Assembly (NCBI RefSeq): GCF_040939305.1
Contig: NZ_CP162511.1
Span: 124,001-188,000 of the forward strand
Length of the DNA stretch: 64,000 nucleotides
Direction: 5' to 3'
From: Herbiconiux sp. A18JL235
Lineage (GTDB): Bacteria > Actinomycetota > Actinomycetes > Actinomycetales > Microbacteriaceae
Shown: positions 51,401 to 58,544 of the stretch, one piece after another
How the letters are laid out: the number at the start of each line of letters is the position of its first letter
Position numbering within the stretch: position 1 is the first letter of the stretch
The notes under the pieces: generated by a model
What the model was told of the DNA's origin: nothing
The model's database searches: none
The model's input: only the letters and a program-made list of their open reading frames with translations
Made by a program: the position numbers and the translations under genes

Positions 51401-51595
51401 CAGGACACCTGGGAGTACTGGGTCCAGGGCTCCGATGACCAGCAGAGCTGGACCACCCTCTCGAACCACTCGAACGTCGCTGCGAGCAAGTACACAGACG
51501 GCGTCTTCGGCTCGTACCGATACATCCGAGTACGAGTCCTCGATGCTCCCGACAACTGGGCGGCTATCCGATCGATCCAGGTCCTCGGCCACTGA
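48443..51595 (+). CDS. Large secreted glycan-active protein with GH99-like barrel and two discoidin (F5/8C) domains
   Basis: A 1050-residue exported protein. A signal peptide (LRNLAGLTAAVLTLTLGVASG, cleavage near AHA, about residue 27) precedes a TIM-barrel-like domain (about 75-410) with YYRSDDAWVIRRHLQMLADAG, VDFIQVDITNN and VEGWNEWSAGNW, the last echoing the WNEW motif of the cytosolic neighbour. A CBM9/DOMON-like beta domain (about 430-610), a second beta domain (about 620-775) and two F5/8 type C carbohydrate-binding domains (about 790-910 and 920-1050) follow. It probably cuts or binds the polymer outside the cell. GTG start with AAGGAG upstream. Confidence 0.82.
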   Translation: MLRNLAGLTAAVLTLTLGVASGSAHASLPADAVVAGATSGSELTTWSALTGADALGRVLPSSAQVGAERTDRLVGVRYMPWHGQNDATDYKNIFNLQSIVDAEPSAPQDHDSSVFPDAKHFAYWNQPLFGYYRSDDAWVIRRHLQMLADAGVDFIQVDITNNREFRPQINLIMTVIEQMQREGRDAPLVTLHTHNRNGAGQPDSSTVFMNDVYSTFYAPTAPYRHPTTWLQLKGKPLIVGSNPSATVSSFFTVRYPQWPNEQPQASNGWDWISFQTPQHVNYNSAGEKEQITVAVAANSNSTAKFADTAWYGLAGAHGRGWHNGAEDTSPQALQSGAYFQEQWDFAIQQDPQIVLVEGWNEWSAGNWQQMNNDRSDPLAFYDAASDRYSRDVEPTAGALGDNYYMQLIENIRRFKGTTPALTPGSPRTIDLAGSFDQWSTVSPKFMSSTSAFTDRNHAGTGSTHYTTQSTRNVFAFSKVARDTSNFYFMTQTADAVSAPGDRWMTLFLDTDANPVNGWSGYDFIVRKTSPSASTYVLQANVGGYNWTTVSPVSYRVENDKIMLSVPRSALGLTTDPATVSFKWADNWSQDGAVTDFYTNGTSAPYGRLNFFYSTGGTSQSSDPVPAQPAAAPALTQGVTRRESSDLLTEYTDYSGTGQQWNRTVSDSAASGGSYAGLVAGSGDTDAYYLNTISTLFEGDAVRWITRTAPDGVEQAEVFIDGVSYGKISMRSTTVHNQKTVFSATGLGGGPHEIFIKCDNRFGTICYHDAFEIIRGASNLPAAAAGQNIAAAAAVTASSNSAARWYAVGAPQTRDDSLTTWWRPAATTVQWLRYDFTRNQQVDRVEITPSTATANAGTQYAVQGLVNGQLTTLATGSIGSSRVLAQFAAVSTPWIRVEFNPSTDLSIAEVRIANGALGAGPAVPTDLAAGKPATASSDNGSTYNASKAVDGNATTYWCASGPAKPQWLQVDLQAKKDIDSVITTFYSQDTWEYWVQGSDDQQSWTTLSNHSNVAASKYTDGVFGSYRYIRVRVLDAPDNWAAIRSIQVLGH

Positions 51596-51686
51596 TGCCC
51601 CGTGCGCGAGCACGCGATCGGGCGTAGCGTGGCGATCCGCCGCACCCGGCGACCACCGAAGTTCTCTGAAGGCAGCTGGGACCGTC

Positions 51687-52514
51687 ATGTCGAAAACCCG
51701 CACGGGCAGTGCACACGTCAAGCGCATCCCCAAGGCCGCCTACGAGGCGGAGCTGAAGCGCCTGCAGATCGAGCTGGTCGCGATGCAGCGGTGGGTGATC
51801 GAGACCGGCGCGCGGGTGGTGGTGATCTTCGAGGGCCGTGACGCCGCGGGCAAGGGCGGGGCGATCAAACGGGTCGTGCAGTATCTCAACCCGCGATCGG
51901 CGCGGGTCGTCGCGCTTCCGACGCCGAGCGAGAAGGAGAAGGGGCAGTGGTACTTCCAGCGCTACATCGAGCACCTGCCGACCACCGGCGAGATCGTGCT
52001 GATGGACCGATCCTGGTACAACCGCGCGGGTGTCGAAAGGGTGATGGGGTACTGCACGCCCGAGCAGTACCGCCGCTTCCTCCGGCAGGTGCCGGTGTTC
52101 GAACGGATGCTCGTCGAAGACGGCATCACCGTGATCAAGTACTGGTATTCGGTGTCGGACGACGTGCAGGAGGACCGTTTCCGCTCCCGACTGCACGACC
52201 CCATGCGACGGTGGAAGCTCTCGGACACCGACCTGCAGTCGATCACCCGCTGGGAGGACTACTCCCGGGCAAAGGACGAGATGTTCGAGGCCACCGACCA
52301 CGCCGACGCGCCGTGGTGGACGATCGAGAGCGATGACAAGCGCTCCGCGCGCCTCAACACGATCAAGCACCTGCTCTCGCAGATCCCGTACGAGCAGCGC
52401 GACCCCGAGCCGATCACGATTCCGGATCGCCCCGCGGCAGACTCCTACGAGCGGCCCGCACGCGACCGTTTCCGCTCCGTCCCCGACCACGCCCACACGC
52501 TCACGAAGGCCTGA
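51687..52514 (+). CDS. ppk2: Polyphosphate kinase 2
   Basis: A 275-residue PPK2 family enzyme, which transfers phosphate between polyphosphate and nucleotides. Walker A is FEGRDAAGKGGAIKR (about residues 49-63), Walker B LMDRSWYNRAGVERVMGYC (about 106-124), and the lid region KYWYSVSDDVQEDRFRSRLHDP (about 150-171) is present. The single-domain length fits class I or III; class cannot be fixed by eye. The start at 51687 gives a normal N-terminus (MSKTRTGSAHVKRIPK); the frame upstream is antisense or C-terminal sequence of the previous gene. It stands alone after the glycan locus. Confidence 0.92.
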   Translation: MSKTRTGSAHVKRIPKAAYEAELKRLQIELVAMQRWVIETGARVVVIFEGRDAAGKGGAIKRVVQYLNPRSARVVALPTPSEKEKGQWYFQRYIEHLPTTGEIVLMDRSWYNRAGVERVMGYCTPEQYRRFLRQVPVFERMLVEDGITVIKYWYSVSDDVQEDRFRSRLHDPMRRWKLSDTDLQSITRWEDYSRAKDEMFEATDHADAPWWTIESDDKRSARLNTIKHLLSQIPYEQRDPEPITIPDRPAADSYERPARDRFRSVPDHAHTLTKA

Positions 52515-52588
52515 CCGCTCGCAGGCGCGTTCGCCAGATCCCTAGAATGGCGACGGCGGCACGGAGGGGTGCCGGGTCGGGGGGAAAC

Positions 52589-53380
52589 GTGAATGGTCTG
52601 AACTCGAGGTCGAGCGCTGTGCTCGTCGCGGTGGTCGCCGCGGTGATGGTGCTGAGCGGATGCGCGGGGACGGTCGGCTCGGACGGGGCCGGTGCGGTCG
52701 CCTCGGTCGCCCCGACCCCGATGCCGATCGAGCAGGTCGTCGAGCTCGACCCGGAGGCCGAGCCGCTCGTCGCCGATGCGCAGGCGCTCGTCGCGACGAG
52801 TGACGGCTGGGCGGCGCCCGAGGTGCGGACGGCGCTCGCCGCCGCTGCGGAGCAGCTGGCAGCCGACATCGCCGTGGTGCAGCTGTCGATGGCGGGTGGC
52901 CCGGCGGCCAGCCAGGCCGTGCCGCCCGTCGACGAGGAGCGACTCGCCACCGACCTCGACGCCGTGCTCGACTCGATCGGGCAGGTGCGGCAGGGGGTGG
53001 TGACCACGGCCATACAGGTGCTCAACGAAGGCGCGCCGAACGCCGATCAGTCGCTGCGCGACGCGGCTTACGTGGCCATCGTGGAGCAGCAGGCACAGCT
53101 CGACTCACCCGCGACGACGGCGACCCCGGCGCAGCTGCAGGCCCTGCTCACGGCGACCCGCGCCACCCAGGATTCCCAGCTCGCCTACAACGAAGAACAG
53201 GCCCGCCGCGCAGCGGAAGAGGCAGCCTCAGGAGGCGGGGGCGGCTCTCCGACGGAGCTCATACCGGTTCCTTCCTGGCGGGAGGCCGCGGAGGAGAGGT
53301 GGCGCGAGGAATACGACCGCTGGCGCGAGGCCAACCCCCTCACGTGCGGGCCGCCCGGCGCGACGTACATCTGCTCGTAG
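52589..53380 (+). CDS. Lipoprotein, hypothetical
   Basis: A 263-residue lipoprotein: signal peptide VLVAVVAAVMVLSGCAG with lipobox Cys near residue 25, then a mostly helical Ala/Gln/Glu-rich body with several QLxA pairs, a Gly/Ser linker, and a C-terminal EERWREEYDRWREANPLTCGPPGATYICS with two Cys residues that could form a disulfide. The GTG at 52589 is chosen for the signal peptide and the GGGGG ribosome site; TAGAAT (52541-52546) is a likely -10 box about 40 bases upstream. I recognise no family. Confidence 0.75.
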   Translation: MNGLNSRSSAVLVAVVAAVMVLSGCAGTVGSDGAGAVASVAPTPMPIEQVVELDPEAEPLVADAQALVATSDGWAAPEVRTALAAAAEQLAADIAVVQLSMAGGPAASQAVPPVDEERLATDLDAVLDSIGQVRQGVVTTAIQVLNEGAPNADQSLRDAAYVAIVEQQAQLDSPATTATPAQLQALLTATRATQDSQLAYNEEQARRAAEEAASGGGGGSPTELIPVPSWREAAEERWREEYDRWREANPLTCGPPGATYICS

Positions 53381-53435
53381 CCGCTGCGGGCCGATCGTTC
53401 GTGTGTGGAGTCGCGAACGTCTACGTGGGAGTTGT

Positions 53436-53480
53436 TTGTGTCGGTGCGACTCTAAGGGTTATAGTCAGGGCAACCTTTAG
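53436..53480 (+). promoter_or_regulatory. Promoter and predicted NrtR operator of the NAD operon
   Basis: TTGTGT (53436-53441) and TATAGT (53460-53465) form a promoter with an 18-base spacer. An inverted repeat CTAAGGGTT (53452-53460) / AACCTTTAG (53472-53480), 8 of 9 matching, brackets the -10 box, so a dimeric regulator bound there would block transcription. NrtR, the first gene behind it, is the natural candidate. An AGGAGG-like site follows at about 53487. Confidence 0.65.
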
Positions 53481-53516
53481 TCCGGCAGGAGGCCGGACGG
53501 TGAACGGACGACGACG

Positions 53517-54311
53517 ATGACCGAGCCAGCCGCACACGCACCCGCACACGCGGAGCAGTCGCGGCTGCTGCTCGCGGTCTCGACGGTCATCTTCGCGCTG
53601 CGCCCCGAGATGCAGGCCGCCACCTCGTCGCCGGGCTTGTGGCTGCCGCTCGTGAGGCGCATCCGGCCGCCTTACGAGGGGCAGTGGGCGCTGCCTGGCG
53701 GCCCGCTCGGGCTCGACGAAGACCTCGAGGCGGCTGCGGCCCGCACCCTCGCGGCCACCACAGCTCTCGCGCCCAACTACCTCGAGCAGCTCTACGCGTT
53801 CGGCACCCTCGACCGGGCGCCCGAGGCGACGCCGGGCGCAGCGCGGGCCGCGGCCCCCGGTGCAGCGCAGCCCCCCGACCGCGTCGTCTCCATCGTCTAC
53901 TGGGCCCTGGTGAACGCCGACGAGGTCACCCAGTCGAGCGAGCACAGCGCAGGCGACGAGAACGTCGCCTGGTTCTCGGTCGACGACCTGCCCGACCTCG
54001 CCTTCGACCACGACGTCATCGTCGAGTACGCCCTCTGGCGCCTGCGCAACAAGGTGGAGTACTCCCGCATCGCCCACGCCTTCCTCGGCGACACCTTCAC
54101 CCTGGCCGAGCTGCGCGAGGTGCATGAGGCGGTGCTCGGGCGCTCGCTCGATCCGGCGAACTTCCGGCGGCAGATCGAGTCGTCGAACGCCATCGTGCCC
54201 ACCGGCAAGCGCGTCACCGGCACCAGCTACCGCCCGCCCAAGCTCTACCGCTACAACCAGGCCGTCGATCCCGTCGATCGCGGCCCCCTCTCGAGAAAGC
54301 CGAAGTCATGA
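53517..54311 (+). CDS. nrtR: NrtR: Nudix-related transcriptional regulator of NAD synthesis
   Basis: A 264-residue regulator with an N-terminal Nudix-like domain and a C-terminal winged helix (GDTFTLAELREVHEAVLGRSLDPANFRRQI, about residues 180-209, ending in the family's YRPPKLYRY). The Nudix box GGPLGLDEDLEAAAARTLAATTAL keeps the Arg but has lost the Glu residues of the REUxEE catalytic core (here RTLAAT), so it should sense ADP-ribose or a similar NAD product without hydrolysing it. It also has an Ala-rich insertion around residue 105. The stop overlaps nadA (ATGA). Confidence 0.9.
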   Translation: MTEPAAHAPAHAEQSRLLLAVSTVIFALRPEMQAATSSPGLWLPLVRRIRPPYEGQWALPGGPLGLDEDLEAAAARTLAATTALAPNYLEQLYAFGTLDRAPEATPGAARAAAPGAAQPPDRVVSIVYWALVNADEVTQSSEHSAGDENVAWFSVDDLPDLAFDHDVIVEYALWRLRNKVEYSRIAHAFLGDTFTLAELREVHEAVLGRSLDPANFRRQIESSNAIVPTGKRVTGTSYRPPKLYRYNQAVDPVDRGPLSRKPKS

Positions 54312-55606
54312 CCCCGTCAGCCCTGTCGGTCGACAGCACCATCCAGCTCATCGAGGCGGGAACCGCCACCCCGCCCGGCGCCACCGCCTCGACCTGCACG
54401 CCAGGCCTCGCCGACGGGCCGTGGGTGTTCGACCTGCAGGCACCCTCCTACGGCCCAGGTGCATCCGTCGCCGACCCCATCCCCCACGACGCCCCCCGGC
54501 AGGGTGTGCTGCCCGAGGTCTACAAGACGGCGTCGAAAGACGAACTGGATGCGCGCATCCGGGCCGCGAAAGACACCCTCGGCGACCGGGTGGTCGTGCT
54601 CGGCCACTTCTACCAGCGCGACGAGGTGGTGCAGTACGCCGACTTCGTGGGCGATTCGTTCCAGCTCGCCAACGCGGCGCTCACGGTGCCGCAGGCCGAG
54701 GCGATCGTGTTCTGCGGCGTGCACTTCATGGCCGAGACCGCCGACGTGCTGGCGCGGCCGGAGCAGAGCGTCATCCTGCCGAACCTCGCCGCGGGGTGCT
54801 CGATGGCCGACATGGCCGACATCGACTCGGTCGAAGACGCCTGGGCGCAGCTCACCGAGCTCTACGGCAGCGAACCGGATGCGTCGGGGCGCGTGCCGAT
54901 CATCCCCGTCACCTACATGAACTCCTCGGCCGACCTGAAGGGCTTCTGCGGCCGCAACGGCGGCATCGTGTGCACCTCGTCGAACGCGGCGACCGTGCTG
55001 GAGTGGGCGTTCGAGCGCGGGCAGCGGGTACTGTTCTTCCCCGACCAGCACCTCGGCCGCAACACCGCCAAGGCGATGGGGGTGCCGCTCGAGCGCATGC
55101 CGATGTGGAACCCGCGCAAGGCGCTCGGCGGCTCCACGCCCGAGGAGCTGCTCGATGCTCAGGTCGTGCTCTGGCACGGGTTCTGCTCGGTGCACAAGCG
55201 GTTCACGGTGGCGCAGATCGAGCGCGCGCGGGCCGAGCACCCCGACGTGCAGGTCATCGTGCACCCCGAGTGCCCGATGCCGGTCGTCGACGCCGCCGAC
55301 GCGGCCGGGTCGACCGACTTCATCGCCAAGGCCATCGCGGCGGCACCGGCCGGGTCGACCTTCGCCGTCGGCACCGAGATCAACCTCGTGCAGCGGCTCG
55401 CGAACGAGTACCCGCAGCACACCATCTTCTGCCTCGACGACGTCATCTGCCCGTGCTCGACGATGTACCGCATCCACCCCGGCTACCTCGCCTGGGTGCT
55501 CGAGGAGCTCGTGGCGGGTCGCGTCGTCAACCAGATCACCGTTCCCGACGACGTGGCCGTTCCGGCCCGTGTTGCCCTCGAGCGCATGCTCGCCGCCCGG
55601 CCATGA
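54308..55606 (+). CDS. nadA: Quinolinate synthase
   Basis: A 432-residue NadA that condenses iminoaspartate with dihydroxyacetone phosphate to give quinolinate, using a 4Fe-4S cluster. The three cluster cysteines are plausible in GCSMADMAD (about residue 165), GFCGRNGG or GIVCTSSNA (about 215-225), and DDVICPCSTMYRIHPGY (about 380). VILPNLAAGC, NSSADLKGFCG and VHPECPMPV are family blocks. It carries an N-terminal extension of about 50 residues. Coupled to nrtR upstream and nadB downstream by ATGA overlaps. Confidence 0.95.
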   Translation: MTPSALSVDSTIQLIEAGTATPPGATASTCTPGLADGPWVFDLQAPSYGPGASVADPIPHDAPRQGVLPEVYKTASKDELDARIRAAKDTLGDRVVVLGHFYQRDEVVQYADFVGDSFQLANAALTVPQAEAIVFCGVHFMAETADVLARPEQSVILPNLAAGCSMADMADIDSVEDAWAQLTELYGSEPDASGRVPIIPVTYMNSSADLKGFCGRNGGIVCTSSNAATVLEWAFERGQRVLFFPDQHLGRNTAKAMGVPLERMPMWNPRKALGGSTPEELLDAQVVLWHGFCSVHKRFTVAQIERARAEHPDVQVIVHPECPMPVVDAADAAGSTDFIAKAIAAAPAGSTFAVGTEINLVQRLANEYPQHTIFCLDDVICPCSTMYRIHPGYLAWVLEELVAGRVVNQITVPDDVAVPARVALERMLAARP

Positions 55607-57687
55607 GCGACTCCTCCACTTTCTCGCGGACAAAGTCCGTCCAAACGTCCATTCAGACGGACTTTGTCCGCGAGAACGAGGCGGCGGGGCCGACGGATGC
55701 GCCTCAGCGGCCCCCGAGGGTGATCGTCGTCGGCAGCGGGGTCGCGGGGCTCGTGACGGCACTCACGCTGAAGGCGCGGTGCCGGGAGGCGGGGCTGCCG
55801 ATCGAGCTCGCCGTGGTGACGAAGTCGACGATCGACGAGAGCAACTCGCGGTACGCGCAGGGCGGCATCGCGGCGGCCGTGATGCCGGGCGACACCGTGG
55901 AGTCGCACATCGCCGACACGCTGGCCGCCGGCGCGGGGCTGTCCGACCCCGATGCGGTCGCGGCGCTGTGCGTCGACGGGCCGGCGCGCATCCGGGACCT
56001 CATCGGCTGGGGGGTCGGGTTCGACACCGAGGGAGCCGTGCCCGGTGCGCCGTTCGAGGCCGGGCTCGAGGGTGCGCATTCGGCGCACCGCATCCTCCAC
56101 GCCGGCGGCGACGCCACGGGCCTGTCGATGGAGAGCGCCCTCGTGCGTGCCGTGCGGGGTGCCGGCATCGCGGTGCTGTCGTCGACGTTCCTCGCCGACC
56201 TCGTGCTCGACGGGCCGGTTCTTACGGACAAAGTCCGTTCGAACGTGATTTCCGACGGACTTTCTCCGCGAGAAAGTGGGGCGGCGGTGCCGACGGCGCC
56301 GGCCGTCGTGGGGGTCGAGGTGATCCGTGGCGGGGTGCGCGAGGTGCTGACGGCGGATGCGGTGGTGCTCGCCACCGGCGGCCTCGGCCAGCTGTACCCC
56401 CACACCACGAACCCCGTGGTCGCGACCGGCGACGGTGCGGCCGCGGCGTGGCGCGCCGGGGCCGTGATCGCGGATGCGGAGTTCGTGCAGTTCCACCCGA
56501 CGGCGCTCGCCGCACCGGGCTCGTTCCTCATCTCGGAGGCGGTGCGCGGCGACGGAGCCGTGCTGCGGAATGCGGAGGGGGCGCGGTTCATGGATGCCGT
56601 GCATCCGCTCGCCGACCTCGCGCCGCGGGATGTCGTCGCCCGCGCGATCGCCGCCGAGATGGCGCGCACCGGTGCACCCGTGATGCTCGATGCGACCTCG
56701 GTCGGGGCCGCGGAGCTCGCCCGCAGGTTCCCTACGATCTCGGAGCAGATGCGCCGCCGCGGCCTCGACTGGGCGCACGTGCCGGTGCCCGTGGCGCCGG
56801 CGGCCCACTACTGGATGGGCGGCGTCGCCACCGACCTCGACGGCCGCACCTCGGTGCCCGGGCTGTGGGCGGTCGGCGAGGTGTCGTGCACGGGTGTGCA
56901 CGGGGCCAACCGGCTCGCCTCGAACTCGCTGCTCGAGTCGCTCGTGTTCGCGCACCGTGCGGCGGTGGCGCTCGCCGCAGAGCTCGGGTCGGGGCGGTTC
57001 TCCCGCACAAAGTCCGGGATGACTGCGGTTTTCACGGACTTTTCGGGGGAGAACGTCGAGGGCTCGGCCCGGGAGCCCTCCCGCGCCGAGGTGCAGGAGC
57101 TGCTCTGGGCCGGCGCGGGTGTGGCGCGGGATGCGGCGGGCCTGCGGGCCGCACGCGACCGGCTGAGCGGATGGGCGGTGCAGGTCGAGCGCGACGACGC
57201 ATCACCCGAGGCGGTCGCGCGCCTCGAGACCGCGAACCTGCTGCAGCTCGGGCGCCTCGTGGTGGAGTCGGCGCTGGCGCGCGAGGAGTCACGGGGCGGG
57301 CACTTCCGCACCGACGTCCCCGAGACGCTCCCCGCCTTCGTGGGTCACCTGCTGCAGTCACGCACCCACCCGCAGCCCCGCCTGCACCGCACCTCGGTCG
57401 CCGCGGCGCTCGGCCCGCATCCCACGGCCGACGACGCACCCGCGCCCGCCGTGCCCTCCGCGCCCTCCGCGCCAGAGCCTGGCACCGCATCCGGGACGCC
57501 CGTGGTGGCGGCGGCCACCGCATCCGGGACGTCCGTGGTGGAGCCGGCCTCCGCATCCGGGACGTCCGTGGTGGCGGCGGCCACCGCATCCGGCACCGAC
57601 CCCACCACCGCACCCGCTCCCACCGCACCCGCCACCACCGCACCCGCACCCGCGGGAGCGGGCCATCGAGAGAGAGTCACCGCCTGA
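55603..57687 (+). CDS. nadB: L-aspartate oxidase carrying three in-frame palindromic inserts and a repeat-encoded tail
   Basis: A 694-residue NadB; typical members have about 540. It oxidises aspartate to iminoaspartate with FAD for NadA. The FAD motif VIVVGSGVAGLV (about residues 39-50), NSRYAQGGIAAA, HPTALAAPGSFLISEAVRGDG and the late GEVSCTGVHGANRLASNSLLESLVF are intact, so the enzyme may work. The extra length comes from three 56-bp palindromes read as residues 7-25, 206-224 and 466-484, and from a Pro/Ala/Thr tail after about residue 600 encoded partly by 33-bp repeats. The inserts lie before the FAD loop, in a mid-protein loop and near the start of the C-terminal helical domain, likely surface positions. 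Start fixed by the ATGA overlap with nadA. Confidence 0.93.
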   Translation: MSDSSTFSRTKSVQTSIQTDFVRENEAAGPTDAPQRPPRVIVVGSGVAGLVTALTLKARCREAGLPIELAVVTKSTIDESNSRYAQGGIAAAVMPGDTVESHIADTLAAGAGLSDPDAVAALCVDGPARIRDLIGWGVGFDTEGAVPGAPFEAGLEGAHSAHRILHAGGDATGLSMESALVRAVRGAGIAVLSSTFLADLVLDGPVLTDKVRSNVISDGLSPRESGAAVPTAPAVVGVEVIRGGVREVLTADAVVLATGGLGQLYPHTTNPVVATGDGAAAAWRAGAVIADAEFVQFHPTALAAPGSFLISEAVRGDGAVLRNAEGARFMDAVHPLADLAPRDVVARAIAAEMARTGAPVMLDATSVGAAELARRFPTISEQMRRRGLDWAHVPVPVAPAAHYWMGGVATDLDGRTSVPGLWAVGEVSCTGVHGANRLASNSLLESLVFAHRAAVALAAELGSGRFSRTKSGMTAVFTDFSGENVEGSAREPSRAEVQELLWAGAGVARDAAGLRAARDRLSGWAVQVERDDASPEAVARLETANLLQLGRLVVESALAREESRGGHFRTDVPETLPAFVGHLLQSRTHPQPRLHRTSVAAALGPHPTADDAPAPAVPSAPSAPEPGTASGTPVVAAATASGTSVVEPASASGTSVVAAATASGTDPTTAPAPTAPATTAPAPAGAGHRERVTA
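55621..55676. repeat. Palindromic element, copy 1, inside nadB
   Basis: Arm TTCTCGCGGACAAAGTCCGT (55621-55640) pairs perfectly with 55657-55676; one more pair closes a 21-bp stem with a 14-base loop. Total 56 bp. The first base is codon position 1; it encodes FSRTKSVQTSIQTDFVREN in NadB, six residues after the start. Confidence 0.9.
56219..56274. repeat. Palindromic element, copy 2, inside nadB (other reading frame)
   Basis: Arm TTCTTACGGACAAAGTCCGT (56219-56238) matches the reverse complement of 56255-56274 at 17 of 20 positions. Total 56 bp, same outer ends as copy 1. Here the first base is codon position 2, so the element is read one base out of phase relative to copies 1 and 3 and gives LTDKVRSNVISDGLSPRE. 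Confidence 0.88.
56998..57053. repeat. Palindromic element, copy 3, inside nadB
   Basis: Arm TTCTCCCGCACAAAGTCCGG (56998-57017) matches the reverse complement of 57034-57053 at 16 of 20 positions. Total 56 bp. First base is codon position 1; it encodes FSRTKSGMTAVFTDFSGE. This is the most diverged copy, and substitutions in both arms suggest it is the oldest. Confidence 0.85.
57484..57600 (+). repeat. 33-bp tandem repeat in the 3' part of nadB
   Basis: Units beginning ACCGCATCCGGGAC start at 57484, 57517, 57550 and 57583 (the last partial), each encoding 11 residues of the type ASGTSVVAAAT. They lie in a low-complexity Ala/Pro/Thr tail behind the folded NadB domain. Confidence 0.85.
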
Positions 57688-58544
57688 TGCTCACACCGCA
57701 GATCGTCGACGACGTCGTCGCCCGGGCGCTCGCCGAGGATGCGCCGTGGGGCGACATCACGTCGGAACTCCTCATCCCCGTCGAGGCCCGCATCGATGCG
57801 GTGCTGAGCGCCCGAGAGCCGGGCGTGCTGAGCGGCGGCCCCGTGATCGTGGCGGCGATGCGGGCGGTCGACCCGCGCATCCGGGTCGAGCTCACCCGTG
57901 ACGACGGCGCCCGCTTCGTCGCCGGCGACACCCTCGCCACCATCGAGGGCCCCGCCCGGGGTGTGCTGCGGGCCGAGCGCGTCGCCCTCAACCTCGCCCA
58001 GCGCATGAGCGGCATCGCGACGCTCACCGCCCGCTATGTCGACGCGGTCGCCGGCACCGCTGCGCGCATCGTCGACACCCGCAAGACCACGCCCGGGCTC
58101 CGCGCTATCGAGCGCGCGGCCGTGCGCGCGGGAGGCGGCTTCAACCACCGCTTCTCGCTCTCCGACGCGGTGCTCGCCAAAGACAACCACCTGGCCGTGC
58201 TCGCCGCGCAGCACGACGGTGACCTCACTGCCGCCATCCGCTCGGTGCGTTCGCGCATGTCGCACACCACGCACCTCGAGGTGGAGGTCGACCGCGTCGA
58301 CCAGATCGAGCCGGTCGTCGCGGCCGGGGTCGACACGATCCTGCTGGACAACTTCTCGCTCGACGAGCTGCGCGAGGGCGTCGCCATCGTCGCCGGGCGC
58401 GCCCTCGTCGACGCGAGCGGCGGGGTCGACCTCAGCACCGTCGCCGACATCGCCGCCACCGGGGTCGACCTCATCTCGGTCGGTGCCCTCACTCACAGCG
58501 TGCGCGCCCTCGACCTGGGTCTCGACGCCGTTCTGCGGCCGTGA
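57687..58544 (+). CDS. nadC: Nicotinate-nucleotide diphosphorylase (carboxylating), quinolinate phosphoribosyltransferase
   Basis: A 285-residue NadC that converts quinolinate and PRPP to nicotinate mononucleotide. Family blocks are EDAPWGDITSE (residues 17-27), LNLAQRMSGIATLTARYVD (about 97-115), DTRKTTPGLRAIERAAVRAGGGFNHR (about 127-152) and LEVEVDRVDQIEP and LLDNFSLDELREGV. The start is fixed by the TGATG overlap with the nadB stop. The GTGA overlap at its end couples it to the cysteine desulfurase. Normal length; no palindromic element is present in it. Confidence 0.95.
   Translation: MLTPQIVDDVVARALAEDAPWGDITSELLIPVEARIDAVLSAREPGVLSGGPVIVAAMRAVDPRIRVELTRDDGARFVAGDTLATIEGPARGVLRAERVALNLAQRMSGIATLTARYVDAVAGTAARIVDTRKTTPGLRAIERAAVRAGGGFNHRFSLSDAVLAKDNHLAVLAAQHDGDLTAAIRSVRSRMSHTTHLEVEVDRVDQIEPVVAAGVDTILLDNFSLDELREGVAIVAGRALVDASGGVDLSTVADIAATGVDLISVGALTHSVRALDLGLDAVLRP

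Noticed and set aside
40212..51595. The glycan locus as a prophage or integrative element
   Set aside because: No integrase, tRNA, direct repeats or transposase was found at either edge; only codon use hints at acquisition.
55621..57053. The three NadB inserts as a repeated protein domain
   Set aside because: Copy 2 is read in a different codon phase and has a different peptide, while the DNA palindrome is shared; conservation is therefore at DNA level.
55621..57053. The nadB palindromes as intragenic terminators or as a CRISPR array
   Set aside because: They are 541-723 bases apart, have no common spacer length, no T-tracts, and lie within an intact essential gene whose downstream partners must be transcribed.
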